Below are positions 37,401 to 47,382 of a DNA stretch of 64,000 nt, one piece after another; the stretch's first letter is position 1; each line of letters opens with the position of its first letter. Both the position numbers and the translations under genes were made by a program. The DNA comes from Balanoglossus misakiensis (taxonomy: Eukaryota; Hemichordata): the NCBI GenBank assembly GCA_040954595.2, contig CM082587.2, forward strand, positions 6,696,001 through 6,760,000, written 5' to 3'. A model generated the notes under the pieces. That model did not search any database, was not told where the DNA came from, and saw only the letters and a list, made by a program, of their open reading frames with translations.

Positions 37401-40400
37401 AAATTAAAGAAAAACGAAAATTCCTGAAATTTTTTAAAAAGTGCAATATTGCAGGGAAAAATGAAAATCTGATGTCTCAGTGGTGTACATTTACTTCCAT
37501 GAGCTCAAGTGGATGAGATCATGTTTTGTTTATGAAGTTTCACAACCGGAAATGCGACATGTTCATTGTTTCTTTCATTTTCCCACGGTGGCGGCCATAA
37601 TCGCTTGCGGCAAAGCTTTATTATTTATCTGGTTAAAACTTGCATATGCACTCATATTTAGGGTTTATAATGCTTGTGTATAGTTCACTGCCTTCATCTG
37701 CATGGACTAATGGTAGTGCAGTGTGAAACAAAAAATATGAAAATTATCCCAAAAGTTACAGCTTACGTGCCTTTAACACAGAGATCTGCGGCCTTTGAAT
37801 TTCGGATTTGGGGCAGTTTTGCCTTCATTAAAAAGTGCATGGCGACCCCCATTTTTGTTCTCAATTTTAAGGGATAATATTAAGTTGCCTTGAGCAAAAA
37901 TTGTGAAAAACAGTTTAAGACTTTGATTTTCGAGTCGCGTACTACCTTAACAAGCAAATTCACCACAGGCAGTGGAAATAATGAGGAGAGCATCACTGTT
38001 GTTGAGGAGGTTTATATTATGAAGTTAAAATGGCCGAATTGAAGTTGCATATTCACTGAAGGTGGAGTTCTTAGCAACGGAGAGGTACGACCAGGGAGGA
38101 TAAAACACTGCCCACCTTCCGCTGGTTGAAATTCATGTAGGATCTAAGATCTTAATGCGCGAACAATCAAAATGGAGTTTTCCCTCCATTGATAAGTCCA
38201 ATAATGTCGCTTTAAAACTGTCGGGAATCAATACGAAGGCTCCACCCGAACATGCAGACGACGGTTTTCGACCAAAAATGGCGCGCGCGCGCACAGAGAG
38301 ACTAAGTAGTATCGTGACCGATGCCAAGAAGAGCCATATTTCGCCTGGTTAGCTGAAGAATGATCCGGCAGATAATCTGATAAGATCCTCTAGCCAAGTG
38401 TGACTTTCAAAGTCAGGGGACCCTTCCTTTAGGGAGATTAAAGATGGCCGACCCAGCCAACCCATGCGGATCGGATTATGAGCTTATGCCTGTATGAGAC
38501 AAAGCTATAATCGGTGATGATGTGTTAATAATATAATAGCCCAAGATTCGCCGCAGAAAAAATGCACCAGCAAATTACGGTTTCAGATCACGACGCGCCT
38601 TTATCAGGATAAACACACTAACGTGAACAATCGATTTGACTCGTAGGGGTTACCTGAAGAGGGAATCAAAGTCTTTGCCTCACAACTCCACACCCATCTG
38701 ACGGGAGAGACGGTGTACACAAAACATGTCAGGAACGGCATCGAGTTACCTGAGCTGAACAGAGATGATTACTACAGCCCGCACTTCCAGGTGAGAATGG
38801 AGCACGGCTGTCGGATATTAATAGGCTTCACAATTTCCACGCATCTCTTACCAGACCTTTTATATACATACCATTATTCCTAGAATTTCTCTTATTCATA
38901 TATATGGTAACTGATCCGCTCGTTCCTTTTTTAACAGGAAGTTAGACTTTTGAAAGAACAAGTTACAGTGCTACCGGTAAGTTCAGATTCGACATGAAGT
39001 TCGTAAACCATGGTAAGTGTGCCAGGGAGAAGGGGGAGGGAGGGGGAAGGGAGCTAGAATGGGGAAAAGAGAAGAGCGCGAGAGAGTGAGAAAGAGAGAG
39101 TGAGAGATAGAAAGAGAGATAGAGACAGAGAGAGACAGAAACGGAGAGAGAGAGAGAGTATATCTGTCTTGCTGTCTCCTGTTGTCTATCTCTGTAGTGA
39201 TTTGCTGCGGCGAAAACATGCTAACAACTACATTTAATCTTTGTTCCAGGGTGATCTCCTGATCACAGGGTGTCGTTACAACACGATGGGGAGAACGAAC
39301 GTCACATTGGTATGTAAATCCGATTTCTTCATGCTGCACTTCATCTCCATCGAAAAGACTATCCGGGCAACAACAGCATCGATCATGTACAAAAATATCA
39401 CGAATTGGACCAGTGCATTGTATTTCTGTTTTAATGTCATTCTGTGGTATTACTGAAATTACGTGATTTGTGATTATTTTTGAAATGTAATGTACTTGAA
39501 CAAATGTTCATTCTCACAGGGAGGTTTTGGAATCGACGATGAAATGTGTCTAAACTACATCCACTACTACCCCCTCAGTCGTCTGGAAGTGTGCAAAAGT
39601 ACCATCTCTACCAGAGCGTTGAATAAATTCTTTACGTATATGTACAAGTGAGTATAGCTATAGTTTTAGTTTCAGATGCTAATATAAACTGGAGATGACA
39701 GGCCTCGTCTTGTTTGATCCCGTGTGATGGTTAGTTTATGACTGGGGGGGGGGAGATTTCATGAAAATAAAACTGCGTCACGCTGCTCGTGTTAATGGTT
39801 TTGCCCCTGCAGTTTGAATATCCAAGCCTCGAGGCTAAACTGTGGAGATGCTTACAGGGCCTAAAACAGCAACTGGATGCAAAAAGGACTCTCTTAGCTA
39901 TACCGTTGGTGGCGTGAAACGAGCAAACCGTGCAGGGTTTAGCCTCGGTTACCCAGACTCCCCTGCTTCTTCCGTTGAAGCCGAGACTATGCAGGCGTGT
40001 GACTGAGTCTAGATTCTACTGTCAGTTCGTTCGATTTGACTCCACAATCAATCTTTCTCTTCACAGGAAGGCTGACATGCCTCTAGTCCCTGGCGGAGGG
40101 GCCGACTTGAACTACAATTTGATTGAATGGTCCCCAACAGTCTCTTTTATTTTACAAACGGTTTACAAAACGGGTTCCATCGAAATGATGTGTTGGGATG
40201 ATTCGGGTTCGCCGCTGCCGGTAAGAAACTACCTATATTGTTAGAGTCAGGGATTGGACCAAGAAAATTAAGTAGGTACCTACAGAGAACAAAAAATGTC
40301 GAAAAAACAACAAAACGTCACAGCTGATGAAGCTACAAAGAAAGCTAATCACAACGCCATATTTGATTCATCGTTTGTTTTGATTATATAGGGATATTGG

Positions 40401-40493
40401 GACCGAGTGCCCCAACCAAAAATCGAACAGCGTTTGTTCAGAAGGGAACCGTGCCGGAGTCTCGGTGACGTCATCAAAAGGTACCGCCAATAG
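25439..40493 (+). CDS. MOXD1: MOXD1/DBH-like copper-dependent monooxygenase
   Basis: This is a copper type II, ascorbate-dependent monooxygenase of the DBH/PHM family with an N-terminal DOMON domain, acting in the secretory pathway; its substrate is unknown. Thirteen exons give about 601 residues (human MOXD1 613): 25439-25771, 34586-34732, 34998-35171, 35603-35686, 36004-36174, 36353-36455, 36921-37087, 38647-38790, 38938-38976, 39250-39309, 39520-39647, 40067-40220, 40392-40493 (TAG). Every junction is GT-AG and phases agree. A signal peptide precedes KYLPRKLVHS. DOMON covers about residues 35-170. All copper ligands are present: HH 260/261 (TVHHMEVFLC), H329 (LEVHYNN), H408/H410 (QLHTHLTG) and M483 (DDEMCLNYI). 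A second in-frame ATG at 25454 gives an equally good signal peptide. The C-terminus ends in a short basic exon (KRYRQ) with no hydrophobic anchor, unlike human MOXD1. AATAAA occurs at 40606. The first intron is 8.8 kb. Confidence 0.96.
25821..25844 (+). mobile_element. solo terminus of the TTAA/AGGCAC element family
   Basis: The sequence TTAA followed by AGGCACAGTAGCTGTAACTG closely matches the terminus of the complete element at 37265. I found no matching right end nearby, so it is probably a decayed copy. Confidence 0.5.
27021..27093. repeat. TCTG/TGCC microsatellite
   Basis: Tandem TCTG units are interrupted by TGCC units. It lies within MOXD1 intron 1. Confidence 0.9.
34790..34925. repeat. 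(GAGT)n microsatellite with GA/GT-rich flank
   Basis: About 15 GAGT units are followed by GAGA, GTGT and GACA patches. It lies in MOXD1 intron 2. Confidence 0.9.
36497..36750. mobile_element. 254-bp imperfect inverted-repeat element
   Basis: The left arm (CCACTTTCATGAACCCTC... to ...GTACTTCCGGTGGT) is an imperfect reverse complement of the right arm (ACCAACGGAAGTACATG... to ...GGTCATGAAAATGG). It has no coding capacity and sits in MOXD1 intron 6, so it is probably a MITE. It abuts TAGTCTCGGTTACCCAGACTA (36477-36497), a motif that recurs near 39940. Confidence 0.6.
37265..37776. mobile_element. TTAA-flanked miniature inverted-repeat element (512 bp)
   Basis: TTAA occurs at both ends (37265-37268, 37773-37776). 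Just inside are inverted termini AGGCACGTAAGCTG(C/T)AACT, 17 of 18 matching. TTAA target duplications are typical of piggyBac and Kolobok transposons. The interior is noncoding. It lies in MOXD1 intron 7. A truncated relative is at 43618-43905. Confidence 0.8.
39018..39158 (+). repeat. polypurine GA-rich tract
   Basis: About 140 nt are nearly uninterrupted purine (GGGAGG, GAGAGA, GAAAGA) on the plus strand. It lies in MOXD1 intron 9 and could adopt triplex structure. Confidence 0.8.
39940..39989. repeat. short inverted repeat, TAG(C/T)CTCGG ... CCGAGACTA
   Basis: TAGCCTCGGTTACCCAGACT at the left and GAAGCCGAGACTA at the right form short inverted termini. The left half also occurs at 36477. 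It may be a miniature element or a relic. Confidence 0.4.
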
Positions 40494-40496
40494 CAA

Positions 40497-43289
40497 CGTC
40501 CAGCCTGGTGTCGACGGACGATGTAATACCCCCCGCCGTAATCAGTGGTGTCGGGCGATATCAACTAAACGCTTCTCAGCTCATATCTCGTATATGATTT
40601 CGAATAATAAACCGCGGTCGCTCATTAGGTGCATGCCTTTGGCTCAATCCCCCGGGGCGTACACCTGATAGCGAACGACTGGGGAATAAATGAACCACCC
40701 CTTTGGGTATTTCAGTGCCCATGTGAGAAACGAATGTCGTCCACTCGAAGAATTGTGTACCTACGGGAGAAGTTGGTCATTTCGGGACTATGTGGCCCTC
40801 GGTGTGACACTGTACACTCGCACACACTCTGTCAAAGTGGCATTACTCCTTGGTCAATTTATTGTACAAGAAACATTACTGTATATTATCTGTCCCGTTG
40901 GTGACGCGCCCAGGGAAGATGGGTATCCATGCGCATGCGTGTTAAAATCCAAAAACACGGAAAAGGTGTTTTTGGTTCATCATCACGGTCCGTAAAAACA
41001 AGAAAAAGGGATCCAATTCTCTATTCAGCGTTGCCGTGGCTGTAATAATTGTGATATCTCTCTCTCTCTGTTTTTCGTCTACATTTCTCCTTTATTCCTC
41101 AAAGGGGTGTCTTCTTGTTGAAAAATCCCGGAAAAGAGGTATCTTAACATTTTGCGGAACAGTCGTGTACGCCCTCTTTCCCTGGTCGTGCAACATCCGG
41201 GATATCTGTATATGATTGCCCTGGTTGTATAAATTCCGTATTGTAGTTTTGATTATTGTAATCTTGTACCTCATTTAAGTTATATACCTTCGTGATGTTC
41301 CTTCAAGTGTTTTGACCTTCCGTATACCTCCCCTAAAAGCAATGTCATATTTCACAAAAAAAGTCGGCGAAACAAGATATTCCCAAATTGTTCACTATGT
41401 GGATTTGCTATAAAGCTGAACCACCGCAACTTATGTGTAAATTATATAAGCCTCACAAGAAACGTGCAAAGAATATGAAATTTACCTCTTACGAGTTACT
41501 TGTAAGATTTTCAAGGTGTAAGTTGTTTTTTAAGGGAGGACTCCGTCAATGAATGAAAATGAATTTTTTGTGATCTTGCCAACCGAACGAAATGTTCAAT
41601 GTTGTCTTTTAGAATAATCTGTAGAGTAAGAAATCATGACTAATAATGCAACTGGAAATCGAAAAAAGAGCTCTTGGTTTTATTTGGTCTGTTACTTTTT
41701 TAACAATCCATATGAAAGTGTATCAACAACGCATGCATGTCAAGATACGATGCAAGGAAGCGCACACTTCACATTGCAGATTAAAATCTAAAACCCGTAG
41801 AATGCGCCTCGAAAACCAAAGTCTTAGCCAAAACTTTTCGATCATAAATTTCTTCATGGGAAACAGTACAGCGCCCTCAAGTGGAAAATCTGTCCCTCTT
41901 GTTATTTTCTCATCGTTCAGCTGCTGGGATACATTTTTCACCTGATTGAGAATGTATGAAATCTCCAGTACTAGTACATTCCTTATTACTAAGAATTGGT
42001 TTGTAAATATGTTCCTATATGTACCATGTTCAATAGCTGCAAACATTTATATCACCCGTGAAACCGACAGCTGTTGATAAGAGAGAGCCCAGCATATAAT
42101 AATTCCAGACATCTTACTGTTTGTATGTCGGTAAGTTGTTGCCTGTACGTAGATGATGCTGTCAAATTTATTAATCATGTGTTTGCCACTGGCATGGTAA
42201 GGAACAAATTTACAAACCTATATTCTAGTACATTGTAAGTATATAAGCAAGCAACGTACGTAGGCCTATTGCTGTGCACTGTCGTCAAAATTCTTACAAA
42301 GTCAAGTTGTAAGAGACGTTTGCTTGACTAGATGTTTTACCTGAACGCGATCGCGTAGAGACCCATTGTTCGCAAGGCGCAAACGCCCTCGAGCGCGAAA
42401 GGAGTTTGTTCTTATTCAGATTTTCACTGCCTGGCCTTCAGAACCAGGGGCTGATCCCCTTCCCCGTCTCTTCATATGTTGAACCTACTTGCAGTTTACC
42501 GACCGCTTTGTCTATCACAGGCTGTGCCAGCTGGAACCTACTTGTGTGTACAATGAGATCATTAAGGTATCGGAGAATTGCTTCGACGGGAAATATGACG
42601 TGGGAAGAAATGCAATAGTGTGGCCTTTGGCTTTTTTGAAAATGAGTTGTTATTCATCAAGATTCATAAAATGATGACTTCGTTTGAGATAATGATGATA
42701 CTTGTCAAATCACCATCTGTTACCTCCTTGGTGTATACACATAAATGGTTGTTGTACTGTATGAGAGATGCTCAAAAGCTCAAACTTAGACAGTCAGATG
42801 TACAGGCAGGCAGGCAGGCAGACAGACAGACAGAGAAACAGACAGACGGACAGACGGACAGACAGACAGACAAACGTACAGAGAAACGGACAGACAGACA
42901 GACAAGGATCAGACAGTGAAAATACAGAGCTACGGATGACCAACATCTTAATGCGTGAGTTGCACATATACTACTAACAGACTAATATATGGCATAAGCG
43001 ATTCAGTCTTAGAGAACCATTTGCTTCAAGTTGAAGACGTGGGTTACACCATGCGCGTCTTGTAATGTGCAGATCAGTATAAAGAAATGATGCGATGATG
43101 ATTGTTCGAGTCCCCGGTTCAAACGAAAGTTAACAAAACTTATTTCAAACTCCGATACTGAAATCGACGACTCTATATCGAGAGGCCGCAATCTGTCGCA
43201 CAAATTTCCAGGAACGTGCACTTCCTTCCCGAGATGTGTTTGAAGTGGCGCGGCGTCGAGTTTTGACGAAGTAGCTGTCACTCAAGGAT
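40497..43289. other. intergenic region between MOXD1 and the receptor gene
   Basis: It begins with the MOXD1 3' UTR (AATAAA at 40606 and 40685). There is no confident gene. It holds a CTCF-like site (41869-41884), an orphan exon-like stretch (42495-42566) and a dispersed repeat ending in a CAGA microsatellite (42650-42912). Confidence 0.5.
42650..42912 (+). repeat. dispersed repeat with (CAGG/CAGA)n tail, copy 1
   Basis: The block ATTCATCAAGATTCATAAAA, continuing with GATGACTTCG, recurs at about 49400 and 49705. A CAGG/CAGA microsatellite follows from 42806. The layout of a conserved head with a simple-repeat tail is SINE-like. Confidence 0.6.
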
Positions 43290-43434
43290 GCTCGCATGCT
43301 CAGAGCGCGTGTTGGCTGAAGTGGTCGTCGGCGGCTATAAGTCAGGGAACGCTAGGTCCGCTCTGGCAGAGTCCAAGCGATACCGACTGAGCGCGCAACA
43401 CCCCGCGCCAAAGGAAGCTGCCCAAACAAGACAG
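43290..43434 (+). other. probable 5' noncoding exon of the receptor gene
   Basis: This GC-rich stretch ends CAAACAAGACAG before GTAAGC, a strong donor. The next acceptor (ATGTCCAG, ending 44184) lies two bases before the receptor ATG. Any frame continuing from an upstream ATG hits TGA at that junction, so the exon is noncoding for the receptor. GGCTATAAGTC at about 43333 resembles a TATA box. The true start is not determined. Confidence 0.45.
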
Positions 43435-43617
43435 GTAAGCGAACCATTTTTACCTCTCCGGGTCTTACAATGAAAACAGTTTGAGTCGAACAGAAGAAAT
43501 GTACTGATCGTCGATTTTTTTCGACCACCAGAGTAAAAAAGAAACACTTTGTAGGCTTTGCAACCATTTTAATTAAGAATATCGCCGGCAGAAATTGGCG
43601 AAGTTATGTGGCTCCTT

Positions 43618-43905
43618 AAAAATGAAAATGTAATGTCTCAACGGAGTACATATACTTCCACGAGTTCTAGTGGATGAGATTATGCTTTGCTTATGAAGTT
43701 TCATAGTTGGAAATGCAACGTTTTCATTTTTTTCGTGCTCCCACGGTGGCGGCCGTATTCCTTTGCGGCAAAGCTTTATCGTTTATCTGGTTAAAACTTG
43801 CATATGCACTCATATTTAGTGTTTATAATACTTGCATATAGTTCAGTGCATCCATCTGTATGGCTAATGGTAGTACAATTTGATTAAAAAAATTATGCCT
43901 TTAAA
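43618..43905 (+). mobile_element. truncated copy of the 37265 element family
   Basis: It shares long blocks with 37465-37776, for example CTCCCACGGTGGCGGCCGTA, GCGGCAAAGCTTTAT and TTATCTGGTTAAAACTTGCA. The left end is missing and the right end is degraded to ATGCCTTTAAA. Confidence 0.75.
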
Positions 43906-44186
43906 CCACTGTGTTGACGCTTCGCATTACATTAATATACATAACATGAAAAGTTAGAAAGGCAAACTTCAACGGGGAAAAAAATGACGAAAATGATGAA
44001 ATAATTCACCACGCTAGTATTTTATGGTCTAGAAATGGGAAAACAGTTTGGAAAAAATATTTGCAGATTGTGAGTTATTTTCCTTCAGTCTGAGTGTTTA
44101 CTATTTCAAGCACTTGGTGTGATATTCTCTATTCATATTGATCATTAATATTAATTTAGTGATACACTTTCTTATTATGTCCAGAA

Positions 44187-44899
44187 ATGATTGCCGTGTG
44201 GTCTTTTCTGGGCGTTGCCATTGTCCTCCACGGAATCAACGAAATGACGGTGTCGTCCAATGCGAGCTTACTGTCGCCAGCGGTCCCCCCAAGTGCCGCG
44301 AGCGACGTTCCCCTCACAAGAAACCCCAGTCGGGAGAAATCGTGGAAGAGACGGCGGGCTGCAGACCAAGAGGCGACGACCCGTCCAGCTTGGCTGGTAC
44401 CGAGTTACACTTTCCCCGACCCGGTCTCGTTGCTGTGCCTGGATCCCCTCACCGGGCGGAGACTCGATTCGTGCGTTGCGGGCGCGGGCGCGGGGACGCG
44501 CTGCGGCGAGTACGCGCTCACGCCCACTCTGCCGCAGATGGCCGTGTGCAGTTGCCGGACGGACTGTGCTGTGTACAACGACTGCTGCGCTGACTTCTGG
44601 GAGACGTGTCCCCAAGACCCGTCGCTCGAAGACCGCGCCGGCACCAGGAGCTGCCTCCACCCCGAATCAGAACCTGTCGGCTTTCTTGCAACTACCCGAT
44701 GTCCGAGAAATTGGACTGACAACAGAACAAGGTCGAGATGTGAAGATAACGACGGTATGAATAAGGGAGGGAATGGTCACCAGATGCAATGTACTGACCA
44801 TCGATTCCTTCATAAGTCCCATGTTATAAACAACTGAGTTATGACACTTACTAATTTACCGTCTAAACTACATGTGGCTGTTCATTCTCGCCTTCAACA

Positions 44900-44998
<99 letters not shown>

Positions 44999-47382
44999 AA
45001 ATTAAGTTTCACCCCATAGTGTTTTGGGGTAAATGTCACCCTTTTAAGTTTTAGACGTATTTGGTTGCACTTTCTGACCTTGGTTTGTTCCTTTTTTCAG
45101 GTGCGTCGTTCCATGAAGTAGCAGTGGCGATCGGTCCGAATGATGAGTTTTACCAGAACGTGTACTGTGCCATATGCCATGGTCTGACCCAATCGGATGT
45201 GTACCTGAGCTCGTTCATGTGGAGGTGTCCAGATGGCACACACGTACTCCTCCAAAATACCAACAACGTGTCAGCGGTCGTTTCTAGCGTCAAAGCGATT
45301 CCCCAGTGCAAGATACAGCCAGTGATACCCCCGGCCTTCCAACACGCACGAGTCGATTGCGTCGACTACATTGACAGGTGCCCTGCGGCAACAGAGAGTC
45401 AATCGCTGGTTGAGCTGTGTAGGAATCACACGGCAAAAGTGGTAGTCCTTCCGGACCGTTATGTTCCAGTCTCGCGGGCCTACGGTAATGTCCACTGCGC
45501 TATTTGCAACGATCCCTACACTGTCCAAAAAATCGACACCGATTCTGTCCGCTGCGGCCACTTCGCGGGCCGCATTCCTACAAGGGTCCCCTCATTCGAC
45601 ATCCTCTTTGATTTCGACGCCCAGGGAAACTACAATATTCAATGCGTCGCCACTAACAGGGTTCTGTTCAACGTCACGTCGCAGTTTACCTGCGACGAAG
45701 GCGAAATGTTTGATATTCTGTTAGAGAAGTGCGTTTCGAAGGAGGCGATCCCGGCCCAGTTGCCAGGTGAGAGCCGCCGACAATGGTCGGGTGCTTTGAA
45801 CGGTTCGCTGTCTGACGTACAGGTATTGATGACTCTGCGCATTGAGTTCGCCCCGGCGTACAGCTTTGTGGGCGTGGGGAAGCTGGAGACGGAGGCGGAA
45901 TATTTTGTCCGTAGTCTGCTCCTCAATCTCTCCCGTAATGTACGCGAGGTTGAATTTGACATGGCCTCGCATTCTGCCACCACGCTTGTGGTGTCGTCAT
46001 CATACCTCGTAGTTATCGACTCGGTCGCAATGGAGAAACTTCTCCAGCACACCTGCGTGGAGGCGTGGCGAGACGCCGTCTACGCCAGGTGGCAGCAAGG
46101 CGTTCGTCTGGTTCATTTTTCTCTCCGTCGGACGGGGAATGACTCTTGTCAAGGTGGGCAGGAGGAAGTAGTAATCCATCGCGATGTTCGGTGTGATTAC
46201 AGGAGTCGGAATATATCCTCCTCCTCCAACGGGTCGGCCAACAACTGGCTACAAAGCCAAAACATGCTGAATTCCAAGAGCTGCTATTATAACCTCACCG
46301 GCCCGGATTCGGCATGCGTCGAAACAGAGTTGGGTTCTTGCGCGGCTGTCAATGAAACCGCGGGCGACAGGTTAGATTGTCCGGGGGGAGTGGTCTTGAA
46401 ACTGGGCAAAGGAATGTTCCGGATAACCGATGCCCCGGACGAACACCTTGTGTTCGGATCACTGAGGTACCCCCCGGAGCGATACCTGCTCACGCGCGAC
46501 GGTCTCCATGCTTTCGTCTGTCACTTCAGCAAGGTATCTTTGGTCTGGAACGCCGTGTCGAAAACAAGTATAAAGCAGACGCTATCATTCGCCGGTAGCC
46601 TAGTGTCCATCGTGAGTTTACTTGTAACGATTGTTACGATGCTTCTTGTGAAGAGTATGCGATCAAGACCGGGTAAGCTTATAATGAATTTGGCAGCGTC
46701 CCTCATGGTCGCTCAGCTGATGTTTATAACGGTCATGGACTTGACCAAACTTCCGTTGGTCTGCAGGGCATCGGCCGTGTTTTCCCACTACATATGGTTG
46801 GTTGCGTTCTGCTGGATGAGCGCCGTTTCCTTCGATTTGGCGTACATGACGAGGAAGAGCACCATGGTTACAAACGACAGCGATATCACCTGGCACTGTC
46901 TGTATGCCTGGCTGGTGCCCCTGGTCTTCGTCGGTGCATGCGCACTGGTGGACGTCTTCGCTCCCCGCGACTGGCAGATCGGCTACAGCGAAGGCATGGT
47001 GTGCTGGATCGGCCGGCTGACGCCGTTCATCGCCGTCTTTCTGGTCCCCGTCGGCCTGATCATGGCCTTTAACTTCTCCTGCTTTGTCTACACGGTGGTT
47101 GCCCTGATCAGGTCCGACATCCGAATGAGCAAGTACCGCTCCAAGTCGTACACCACCCGCCATTTTGTCTTCTCCATCCAGATGTCGACAATCATGGGGC
47201 TGGCGTGGATCCTGGGCATTGCCGACAGTTTCGTGCAGTCGGACGCCCTGGACTACGTCTTCATCACCGTGAACAGTGTCCAGGGTCTGTCTATTTTCGT
47301 GGTGTTTCTGCTGCGCCCGCGTACGTTTGGTCTTGTTCGCGACGCTTGCTGGAAAGTTTTCCTGCGAACGACACAGCCATGA
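44187..47382 (+). CDS. somatomedin-B / Methuselah-like seven-transmembrane receptor
   Basis: Two coding exons (44187-44754 and 45101-47382) join in phase 1 and give 949 residues. The start codon lies 2 nt after a splice acceptor and opens a signal peptide (MIAVWSFLGVAIVLHG). Residues about 106-141 are a somatomedin-B-like Cys module (CGEY...CSCRTDC...NDCCADFWETC). Exon 2 opens with a second Cys-rich ectodomain containing two related motifs, NVYCAICHG and NVHCAICND. After several hundred residues rich in N-glycosylation sites comes a class B-type seven-helix region (about 683-935), starting KQTLSFAGSLVSIVSLLV and containing LIMNLAASLMVAQL, GMVCWIGRLTPF and TIMGLAWILG. No HxS/T GPS cleavage site is evident before TM1, so it resembles Mth-type rather than classical adhesion receptors. 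Its ligand is unknown. The intron holds a long ATG repeat. The family assignment is firm at superfamily level; orthology is not claimed. Confidence 0.92.
44901..44998 (+). repeat. perfect (ATG)n trinucleotide array, 98 nt
   Basis: This is an uninterrupted ATG/GAT/TGA triplet array of about 33 units in the receptor's intron, directly after CTTCAACAG, which could act as a splice acceptor. See the finding on a possible poly-Asp isoform. Confidence 0.95.

Noticed and set aside
44260-44760. Alternative long frames overlapping the first receptor coding exon on both strands
   Set aside because: These are by-products of the GC-rich coding exon. The chosen frame has the signal peptide, somatomedin-B cysteines and a phase-matched splice to exon 2.
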